A DNA stretch of 64,000 nt from Acetivibrio mesophilus (GTDB lineage: Bacteria > Bacillota > Clostridia > Acetivibrionales > Acetivibrionaceae). This document shows positions 48,721-59,700 of the stretch, piece after piece; within the stretch, counting starts at the first letter, position 1, and the number at the start of each line of letters is the position of its first letter. The DNA lies in assembly GCF_004102745.1 (NCBI RefSeq), contig NZ_RLII01000010.1, positions 38,119 to 102,118 of the forward strand, given 5' to 3'. The position numbers and the translations under genes were made by a program. Below the pieces are notes generated by a model. That model was not told the origin of the DNA and did no database searches. It was given only the letters and a program-made list of their open reading frames with translations.

Positions 48721-50496
48721 TTATTTTTGGTTCAGTTCATCATAATTGACAAACGGTTCAGGCATAGGAGGATTGCTGCTTTGCGTTCCGGCTTTTCTTT
48801 TCTTTAAGACAATCAAAATTATGGCTGTTATAGCCATTACTGTGATAAGTGCAAATATAGCAAAGATGATTAGCACTCTTTTTATAGTAAGTTTTGTTGA
48901 AACTCTTTGGATATTGTCTTTGGCATCTTTATAATCGGGATTGAGCTCAACACTCTTATTGAATGCTTCCAATGCCTTGTCAAGTTTACCCTGACCTTCC
49001 AAAGCGAGCCCTTTAATATTATAGATAGTGTAATCAGCTATGTCTAACTTGATGGACTCGTTACAAGACTCAAGAGCTTCATTATATCTGGATAATTCTA
49101 ATAAAGCGACGCCTTTGTTACCATATCCCTTTGTATTATTAGGATCTGCTTCAATAGCTTTATTAGCATATTCTAGAGCTTCTTCAAATTTTTCAAGCCC
49201 AATCAATGCAAATGCTTTATTTGAATAAGTAACAGAAAAAATAATTGGATTTTTTAACGGTAATTCCAGAGCTTTATCTAAATTTGTTAGAGCTTCTTCA
49301 TACATTCCTTTTTTAGATAGAGAACCTCCAATATTTGTGTATGCCTGAACACAAAGGTTAATGTCTTTAGGATCTAACTCAATGGCTCTTTTGGACGCTT
49401 CTATCGATTCGTCAAGTCTATCAAGAAAGAATAATGAAGTGCCTTTTGCAGCGTAAGCTGAGCCAAGAGTCGGATCAATTTCAATAGCCTTGTCACTGAA
49501 TACAAGAGATTCATCAAACCGGTTTAGCATGTTTAGAGCAAAGGCTTTGTTGGCATATGCAAGACTGTTTTGGGGATCTAACTCGATGGCTTTTTCAGTA
49601 GCTTCAAGGGCTTCTTCGTAATTATGTAGAGAAAGTAATGCTACTGACTTGTTTGAAAGGATGAGTGATTCATGTACGGGATTTTGTGCAATGTTTAATT
49701 CTAAAGCTTTGTTGCAGTAATCAAGGGCTTCTTCGTATTTTCCTAAATTTACTAGATAATTAGATTTATTAATGTATGCCTCAGGCATGTTGGGACTAAT
49801 TTCGATAGCTTTGTCGCACCAATTGAGAGCTTCGTCATAATTACCCAAAAAAGAATATGCCACGCTTATGGCTATATATGCGTCGATATTATCGCTAGAA
49901 AGCTCTAGAGATTTATTACCTACTTCGATGGCTTCTTCGGGTTTGTTTAGCCAAGCCAAAGCATAAGCTTTGTTGGAGTATGCAACGGAAAGGGTATATT
50001 TATTATTGGGATTCATGGCAATTACTTTGTCTGATACATCTAGAGCTTCTTCATACTTTTTCATCAGTATAAAAATAGATCCTTTTATTGTGTAACCAGT
50101 AGGTTCGTTGGGAGATATCTCAATGTATTTGTTACAGGTTTCAAGAGCTTCTTCGAGTTTGTTGGTGAACATCAGACATACAGATTTGTTTATATAGGCA
50201 TCTTTAAAGTTGGGTAGTAATTCTATTGAACGATTGTAGCATTCGATTGCTTCGTTGTATCTTTCCAGATTGTACAAAGCGAGTCCCTTATTGTAGTAAA
50301 GCTCGGGAATATTAGTATCCAGTTCAATGCCCTTATTGTAACTTTGGATTGCTTCCTCAAATTTTCCGGATTCAAACAAAGTATTTCCTTCATCAAAATA
50401 TTGCAAGGCTGAGGCGGCATGCGATATAAAGGTTGGGAAGGTAAGAGAAATCAGCAAAATACTGATTGTGATTATTAATTTTACTGTAGTTTTCAT
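48721..50496 (-). CDS. Secreted, membrane-anchored tetratricopeptide-repeat protein
   Basis: A 591-residue protein with a signal peptide (about 1-27, cut near SHA/ASA), about fourteen TPR units (about 30-530) of the type GNTLFESGKFEEAIQSYNKG, and a C-terminal membrane helix (about 545-568) followed by a short basic tail. The TPR solenoid should face outside the cell. TPRs bind proteins, but no partner is known. It is transcribed divergently from the giant Rhs gene 294 bp away, so a link to that protein's export or assembly is possible. Confidence 0.85.
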   Translation of the reverse strand: MKTTVKLIITISILLISLTFPTFISHAASALQYFDEGNTLFESGKFEEAIQSYNKGIELDTNIPELYYNKGLALYNLERYNEAIECYNRSIELLPNFKDAYINKSVCLMFTNKLEEALETCNKYIEISPNEPTGYTIKGSIFILMKKYEEALDVSDKVIAMNPNNKYTLSVAYSNKAYALAWLNKPEEAIEVGNKSLELSSDNIDAYIAISVAYSFLGNYDEALNWCDKAIEISPNMPEAYINKSNYLVNLGKYEEALDYCNKALELNIAQNPVHESLILSNKSVALLSLHNYEEALEATEKAIELDPQNSLAYANKAFALNMLNRFDESLVFSDKAIEIDPTLGSAYAAKGTSLFFLDRLDESIEASKRAIELDPKDINLCVQAYTNIGGSLSKKGMYEEALTNLDKALELPLKNPIIFSVTYSNKAFALIGLEKFEEALEYANKAIEADPNNTKGYGNKGVALLELSRYNEALESCNESIKLDIADYTIYNIKGLALEGQGKLDKALEAFNKSVELNPDYKDAKDNIQRVSTKLTIKRVLIIFAIFALITVMAITAIILIVLKKRKAGTQSSNPPMPEPFVNYDELNQK

Positions 50497-50532
50497 AATA
50501 TACTCCTTTACTACTTTAGTATTTTACGGCTA

Positions 50533-50562
50533 ATTATACCATAAGTGGGGATTTGCAATCAA
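50533..50562 (-). promoter_or_regulatory. Putative promoter of the TPR gene
   Basis: Read on the minus strand: TTGATT (50557-50562), 18 bp, TATAAT (50533-50538). Confidence 0.45.
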
Positions 50563-50730
50563 TGCAGTTTGGAGTATATTTATTTGAGATGCTTCCTGTA
50601 AAGGTATGCTGTAAGAATACTGAAAAATTAATATAAAAATCAAGTTTTGCATTGACCAATATAATGTTTTATGTTATAAATTCTAAATAGTTACATAATG
50701 TTTTAATTATTTTACATAGATGCTTAGATT

Positions 50731-50759
50731 TTGTAAACAGTCTCGCATTATATGATAAT
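50731..50759 (+). promoter_or_regulatory. Putative promoter of the Rhs-family gene
   Basis: TTGTAA (50731-50736), 17 bp, GATAAT (50754-50759), about 30 nt before the TTG start codon. Confidence 0.4.
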
Positions 50760-50790
50760 TAATTATTTTTACAAATAGGGGGAAATCACA

Positions 50791-53700
50791 TTGAATAAGT
50801 GGGAAATTATTAAGAAAACAATATCAATCTGTCTTATTTTATCCATAACACTTTCGGTTTTTATTAGTCCAGATGTAGTTCAGGCATTGAGTCAAGAAAT
50901 GAATGTAGAACTACCTCAAGCTGCTGAGGACAAAGCAATTGAATTGGTATATAGTACACCTTCGGGGATTGTTGTTCCAACTCCAATGGAGAGTGGGATG
51001 TCGACAGTGACAGCATCACCTGCAGTTACACCTACACAAGAAATATCGCCGTCGCCAACTCAAACACTGTTATTTACTCCTATGCCATTATTGTCTCCAT
51101 TACCATCACCGGAGTTTACTTCTACGCCATTTCCATCGCCTTTACCATTTCCATCTCCGGAATTTACTTCTACGTCAACACCAGACCCAGATTCAACTCC
51201 AACTCCAACAGTTTCACCTACTCCATTGGATGTGGAGGCACCATCAAAACCGGAATGTATAATCAGTACGGATAGAACTGACACAACTATTTCTTTGTCG
51301 TGGAGTCAGTCGACTGACAATGTTGGTGTAAAGGGTTACTATATATACAGAGACGGAGTAAAACTAAATGTTGATGTTACAGAACCGTATTTTACTGATG
51401 AAGGGTTAACCGAGAATACTACATATAAGTATTGTGTAACAGCTTACGATGAAGCAGGCAATGAATCGGAGAGAAGTACGGAACTTGTAGTTATGACCCT
51501 TGCGAATAATATTACGGAGCTAAATGCTGTTGTAAATGAGGATGGAAGTATATTGGTTTCGTGGAATCAAGTAGCAAGAGCTGCGGGGTATGAATTAATT
51601 ATAGATGAATTTGAATCTAAATATATCAATGAGACAAGTTATTTGCATACAGGTCTTTTACAAAATACACGTCATACATATAGAGTTAGAGTTAAGTTTG
51701 CTAGCAACAGTTATGGGGCATGGAGCGAGAAAAAGGTAGTTTTCAGCTTCCCGGGCAAGCCTATGGATGTAGATGCTGATATTATTGACGATAATTCTGC
51801 GAAGATATTCTGGAATGGAGTTCAGGGGATAAGCAAATATAACGTATATAGAAATGATGAATTGGTAGCGGCTGAAGTGACAGCGGTTGAGTTTACAGAT
51901 ACGGGTTTGACTGCGGGTACAGATTATGAATATGAGGTAAAGGCGATTTCCGGAGGAAGTGAATCTCTGGAGAGCCAAAGAGTAATTGTTAATACTGGTG
52001 CAGGAAGCATATCTGCAAATACGGTGTTGAATGAAAATAGGGTATATAAAAGCTTTAATTTAAAAAGCAGGATTATTAATTTAAATGTCTATAAGTGTAA
52101 AGTAGATGGTGACCTTATACAGATCGGAGGTACGTTGGATGTAAATGGAGGAAGGTTGGAGATAGCAGGAGACTATAGGATAAGCGAATATTCATACTTG
52201 GAGATGACAGAAGAGGATGATTACGTATTAGTAAGAGGGGATTTTGAGACAGAGAGCAAGCGTGAACATAAGGATAAATTAACAGCAGGGACAATGGAAG
52301 TGAAAGGTGATTTTACACAGGTAAGAAACACGTCGAGCTCGAACTCTAATTTTAAAGCGAGTGGAACGCATAGGGTTGTATTAAGTGGAGAAGAGCAACA
52401 GACAGTAAGCTTTTCAAGTGCAGATATATCGCAGTTTAACATATTAGAGAACAGAAACGCATCAGGTAAAGAACTAATATTTAAAAATCCATATAATGCA
52501 AAGACATTTATAAACAATACACCGGGGCTATCACCGATGACAGTATATTATCATGATTGGAATCTGACAGGGAATGAAGTAATAAATGGAGATTTGTATA
52601 TAAAAGGACGCACGTTGAATCTTGCAGGAAAAACGCTAAAGGTAAATGGGGATTTGATACAAACCGGAGGTACATTGGACGTAAATGGAGGAAGGTTAGA
52701 GGTAGCAGGAGACTATAAAATAAGCGAATATTCATACTTGGAGATGACAGAAGAGGATGATTACGTATTAGTAAGAGGGGATTTTGAGACAGAGAGCAAG
52801 TGTGAACATAAGGATAAATTAACAGCAGGGACAATGGAAGTGAAAGGTGATTTTACACAGGTAAGAAACACGTCGAGCTCGAACTCTAATTTTAAAGCGA
52901 GTGGAACGCATAGGGTTGTATTAAGTGGAGAAGAGCAACAGACAGTAAGCTTTTCAAGTGCAGATATATCGCAGTTTAACATATTAGAGAACAGAAACGC
53001 ATCAGGTAAAGAACTAATATTTAAAAATCCATATAATGCAAAGACATTTATAAACAATACATCGGGGCTATCACCGATGACAGTATATTATCATGATTGG
53101 AATCTGACAGGGAATGAAGTAATAAATGGAGATTTGTATATAAAAGGACGCACGTTGAATCTTGCAGGAAAGGCTCTAAAGGTAAATGGAAATTTAATAC
53201 AGACAGGAGGCACATTAGATATAAATGGAGGGGTTTTGGAAGTAACAGGGAATTACACAATGGGCGGAAGAGCATATTTGGAAATGACACAAGAGGATGA
53301 TTACATATTAGTAGGAGGGAATTTTGAAACAAAAAGCAGTTATAGTCATGAAGGAAAGTTGACAGCAGGAACAATAGAGGTGAAAGGGAATTTTGCACAA
53401 AAAGTTGGTAATAACTCTAATTTTAAAGCGAGTGGAACCCATAAGGTAATATTAAGTGGAAGTGAAGTGCAAAATATATATTTTGACAAAATAGCTTATT
53501 CCAAAATTAATATCCTTATCATAACCAAACCACTGAGTGAAGGGTACACATATAATGTGCGAGAGATATACGATTCCAAAACAAAAACATACTACTACGA
53601 ACTACCATGGAAAAACCTAATTGAACAATTTGACCCAAACCCCCAACCGGGTACAATGATATCAAAAGCATCCCTTGAACCTGCAAGGAAAGGACTGGGA

Positions 53701-56700
53701 CTTGCTGAGGTAAATGCAAAACTATACGCCTTTGGAGGAAGCTCTCCTGATCCGAAAAGCAAAGGTACTACTATATACCTTGACACAGTATCGGAATATG
53801 ACCCTGTAAAAAACAGCTGGACAGAGTATGCACCGGGTTCATCACCCAATCCAAATAAAAAGATGCGTGAGCCAAAATCAAATATGGCTGTAGCTGCAAC
53901 CGACAACAGAATCTATGTGGTTGGTGGATTTAATGGCTTTAATTACCTTAATACTGTAGAAGTATATAATCCATCAATAGCTGAATTTGATAATTCCATA
54001 GCTTTTCCTGCGATTAGCGAGGCAAAAAGCGGAGCAGGAGCTGTGGTAATTGGAAACAAACTATATGTTATCGGTGGTTATAATGGCTTAAAATACAGTG
54101 ATACGGTTGAAGTGTGCGACCTGTCGGCGGACAACCCGCAGTGGACTGGTAAACCAAAAACTTCAAATTGGATGACTCCAAGGGCAGACTTTGGTATAGC
54201 AACCTATGGAGGTAAAATATATGTATTTGGTGGACGTGGTGAAAGCGGATATCTATCATCTATCCAAGAATATGACCCAGAAACAAATACATGGAAAACA
54301 ATGAGCGCAAAACTGACAGAAGCAAGGTCAGAGCTTAAAGCATTGACAATGAGCGGAAAGATATACATTTTAGGAGGTACCAACAATAGAGCTTCAGACA
54401 TCGTTGAGGAATTTGACCCTTATGAAAAAATCATAAAGAAATTGCCTCGTCTTAGCAGAGCAAAGAGTTCGTTTGGAGCAGTTGTGGCATACAACAAAAT
54501 CTATATAGTGGGAGGTACAGATGGGTATAATGTTCTGAGCGAAGTCCACGAATATTTTACACAGGTAATACCGGGGTTGACATACCTCGATGGCTTAAAT
54601 GGTCTTGAGAGCAATAGTGGCATCTTTGATCTCAATGGTGTTAACAACGTTTCCGGAAGTTATTCTACTCAGGTAGAGGACTTCAGTATCGATAGTCCTG
54701 CAATGACTGTTAGCATTACGAGGACATACAACTCAAACAGCATAAAAGTGGTTAATGGAACAGTTCAGGAGGATGGTTGGAGCTTTAATTTCGAATCTTC
54801 AATCAGTGAAAAGAGTGATGGTATTTATAAGAGAGTAACGGCGTCAGCTCTTAACTTAAGACAGGAGCCTCCCAATATTGAACAGCTTACTTATTTAGAT
54901 CCAATGCAATGGCGTATAATAAAGAGCCTTGCCTATGGAAGCATTGTAGAATTTGAAGGTTATACACTAGGAAATAAATGGATAAAGGTAAAGACTATTG
55001 ATGGACTGCATACTGGTTGGGTGTGTACTGACTATATTGAAGATGCTGATGGTATGGAGGTAACTTATCCATCAGGAGCAAAAGCAATATTTAGACCCAC
55101 TGGAAATGGTAAATACCTTCCGCCTCCAGGGATATACGATGAACTGCGGGATTTAGGCAACAATGTATTCAGGCTTACAACCAAAGAAGATCAAATAACC
55201 TACGAGTATCATGACGGCAACCTTGTAAAGATGATTGATAGGTATGGCAATATAATCAAATACCATTACGAAGATGGAAAGTTAAAGAAATTATATGATT
55301 GTGAGCCGAACAATGAAAGCAATTCAATAGGAAGAGTACTTACCTTTAACTATGATGGTAATAAATTGAGAAGCGTACAGGATAATTCCGGAAGGACAGT
55401 GACTTATACATATGATAAAAATGGAATGCTGGAAGCAGTAAAAGACCTTAACGGCTATACTACAAAATATTTGTACTACAATGCTGATGACGAGATTGAA
55501 GGGCAGAGATATAAGCTAAAAACGGTTTCAAAAATAAATGATTCGGGTGAAGAAGTTAAAATTCTTACAAATGTATATGATGGCTATGGACGTATGTACA
55601 AGCAATATGATACTGAAGGAAGGCCCACATACTATCTTTATACGGATTTGATTTGCGATGAAAAGGGAGAACAGCCTACAGATAAAAATGAGGTTGCACG
55701 CACCGTTTTTGATAAAAGAGGTAAAATATCAAAAGAGATATATAACATTAACTTTGCAGGAAAGCCTCTAAAGACAATCGATGCAAAAGGCAGGGAGACA
55801 ACCTATAAGTATGAAATTAAGCATGATACCGGTATAATTGACATTACAAACTTCACATATAATGATTTGAAAAAAAGCCCGGCATATGATGATATTCGAA
55901 ATAAAAATCTGCCGGAGATAGTTACAGCAACATTTAATGAAAGCACGACTAAAGTGGAGAAAGATGGAGATGGCAATATTATATTGATAACTTACCCGGA
56001 CAATTCCACAAGAAAGTATAGCTATTATGAAAATGGGGACCTAATGTATGAAATTGACCAGATGAATCAACAGACATTTTATATGTATGAAAACTATGAG
56101 CCATACCAGGAAAAGGGGATTACAAAATACAGAAGCAGACTGACAAGAATTGTAAAGCCAGTGGAATCCGGAGTGGTATATACAAGTACAAAACTGCCGA
56201 CAGATAGTGTGCTTAAAGCAGGAGATGCCGTAACTCGCTATAAATATGTTACCGGTTACAATAAAATAAAGGGATGTTTGATAGAAAAAATAACATATCC
56301 AAACGGTACATGGACTACATACAAATATAACAACAACGGAAATTTATTGGCAACAAGCGATAAAATAGACCTTACTGTGTCTAACGATATTGATGCTGCT
56401 TATAAATATGAATACGATAATTGCTTTAGAGTAAGTTCGGTGTCAAGTCCGATAGGATATAAAACAGAATATCGCTACAACAACACAAACCAGATAACCC
56501 ATACCATAAAGAAAGACTTGGTTGGAGAAACGGTTAGTATTCACAGGACTTATTATGATTATGACGGCAGGAAGAAGAAAGAAGTTAATCCTGTAATGTA
56601 TAACAGCTTGTATGATACAGGGAAAGACTACATTGGAACAGCATCTATGGTTTATGAATATGATGTATATGGAAGAGTAACCAAGCTTACAAACAATGTT

Positions 56701-59700
56701 CAAGGCTTAAGCCTTTCAAGCACTATCACTAAATATGAATATGATGCAGAGGGAAATATTATTGGCAAGAAAAACTACAGTAAGGCTTCAACAGGCGCAG
56801 ATGAGGTCTTAGAGTCCTATTACATTTATGAATATGATTCTCTGAACAGGCTGGAGGCTACTTATTTCAAGGACGATGATAGTCCTGATACAAGCGCAGT
56901 TAAGCTTGAGGAGTATATTTATGAAGATATATATGGTGACAATATTCGGAAATCAAAGAAGATATATAAACAGTATCTCAATGACGGCAAGTTTTCAAAA
57001 ACCGAATATATTTATGACCATGTCGGAAGGGAAGTAGAGGTAATACATCCTGACGAGACTAATGTTATAAGTACAGTCACTACATATTATCCTGATGGAA
57101 ATGTAAAGACTGTAAAAGACCCAAGGGGAAGCATCAGTCATTATACTTACAGGAATTACGACTCGAGCAGAAATTTATACTATGATGAAAAGTATACTCC
57201 TGTAGAAAAGCTTAACAGCAATAATTACGAAATATCTTATTCAAGGGTTAATTACGACAGAGCAGGAAGAAAAGTCGAAGAGATAAAGTATGTTGATCTG
57301 ATTGCAGCTACACTAAATAGTGACGGTACATACAGCATGGGATCGGATGCTCTTGCCGGCAAGAAATACAACAGTATATCGTACTTATATTACAACGATA
57401 ACAAGGTAAAACAAGAAAACAGTTCGAATGGCAAGAAAGTAGAGTATTTCTATGATGATGACGGCAATCTTATTGAAGAAAGGACAACCTTTGACAAGGA
57501 TGTTTATGGACGCGATAGGAAAAGATCAGTTCTATACCTTGACTACAATGCCTACGGCAAACCGGAAAAAACTGCAGTATTGGTAAAGAACGAAGATATT
57601 TCAAGGGATATGGTATTAAATGGAGATAATGTTGTACCCTTTGAAAGATTGTTTCCTGTAAATAACCAAGGTATAACGGACTATGGCTCTTATGAATATC
57701 ATGACAACTGTAGCGCAATTGTTACAACTTATACTGATTTTGATGCCCAGGGGAATGCCCGAAATATAACATACCCAAGTAACTTTACTGAGAAATATTC
57801 TTATGACAGTCTTGGAAGAGTAATAAAGAAGAGTATAACAATCAGGGATATGGAAAATCCGGAAAGTTCAGGGCGTTATAAGACCGTCGAGAACATTACA
57901 ACTTACAACTGGGAAGGTAAAATTGTAAAAGCTGAGGTTCTGTCCAAGTACGAGAATATAGTTGAAAAGTTGAGCAGCACAGCGTATAAATATGATGGCA
58001 GAGGATTCATGGTAAAAACAACTACAGACGTTATGCTCAACAAATATGATGAGGTTAATAAAACCGTAAAGCAGGAGAAAGAAAGTGTAACTACCGCATA
58101 TGAGTATGACACTGCAGGAAGATTGATAGCTGAGGTGTCGGCACAAAACTATATTGAAGCAAAGAAACCATCAGAGACAGGAAACCATGTAAAATATACC
58201 TACTATGACTCGGGAAGGTTGAAGGCAAAAAGCTTCGAGGGTATTACAAAAAAATACAATCCAACAACCAAAGCATTTGAGGATGTTGCCTCGAGCATTG
58301 TAATTGAAGCTTATGCTTATGATGAAAACGGCAATGTCACCAAAAAAGTGGACGGTGAAGCATATAACAAAGCAGGAGGTTCAATTGATAATGCTTATGG
58401 TATAGAGTATACATATAATCTTGCCAGTCAGGTAAAGACTGAAAAGGATCCTGAATTTACAAATGCCGGCGCTGGCAGGAACTTCAATAAGAAATATCTT
58501 TATGATGGAGTTGGAAGAGTGGTTCAGGAGTATTCAGCTTATGGCAAGGACTTAGTAGTTACGAAATATGACTCGACAACACCAGAGGTAGCTTCTTCAA
58601 AAGTAGGAGTATCAGGCCTTGGCTATGCGTTAACAAGATATGCTTATGATGATGCAAACAGAAAAGTTGACGTATATGTTTTGGAGGACATTGACAATCC
58701 TTTGGGAGAGGAAGTTAGGGTTAAAACTGAAATTTATGACTATGCAGGAAATATAAAAAGTATTACTGATGCCAAAGGAAATCGGACGGTCTACGAATAC
58801 AATAATTCGGGTAATTTAAGGAGCGTAACCTATCCTTCTGATGAATCGATTGAATCGAACACAGTGGAATACAAATATGATTCCATGGGTAATGTCAAGA
58901 GTGAAAAGAACGGTCTTGATGTAATTAAGGAGTATGAGTACGATGAGCAGGGAAGATTACTCAGCAGCAAAATCTATGGCAGCAGTGGAATAAGGAATGA
59001 GACAACAACACGCTACGGCTATGATTTATTAGGTAATTTGGTATATGAAATCGATCCAAACGGTAATGTTACCAAACATCAGTATGATGAGCTTGGAAGA
59101 GTAATAAAAACAATAGTGAATAATAAGAAATTGGTCAACCCTGACACAAAGGAAGTAAGTACTTCAAGAGCATCACAGCACGAGGAATATATATGCTATG
59201 ACAAAAATGGAAATGTTGTAAAAGAAGTAGAAGTAGTTAAGTCTATAGGAAAAACAACAAAATCATCTGTTAGAGTATATGCCTATAAATACGACAATAT
59301 GGGAAGGCTTATTGAAAAAGTTGACCCGTCTGGCGCGGCAATAGAAAAAATCAACTACAATTTAAACAGTGCCCAGATTCAATCCTTTGACGGTGAAAAC
59401 CATATCAAGGAATTTGAGTATAATAAAAATGGTATGCTTGTAACTACAAGGGATTACCATGATGGCAACGTTGTGCATGAATGGAAGCAGACATATGATG
59501 CGGCAGGCAATATTCTTACAAAAGATGACGGATGTGGAAATGAAACGGTGTATATTTACAATGGGTATGGTCAGTTAACTGAAGTCAAGCTGATGGAATA
59601 TGACTCCGTAGGCAGTAACGGGCAAAAGAGGTTCAAGGACATAAAGACCCTGACCCGCTACAGCTATGATGCCAATGGCAATATGGAATCCCAAAGTTTC

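Noticed and set aside
52123..53520. Long direct repeats that could be mistaken for a CRISPR array or mobile element
   Set aside because: They are 540-bp units inside one continuous reading frame, encode a protein module, and have no spacer pattern or element ends.
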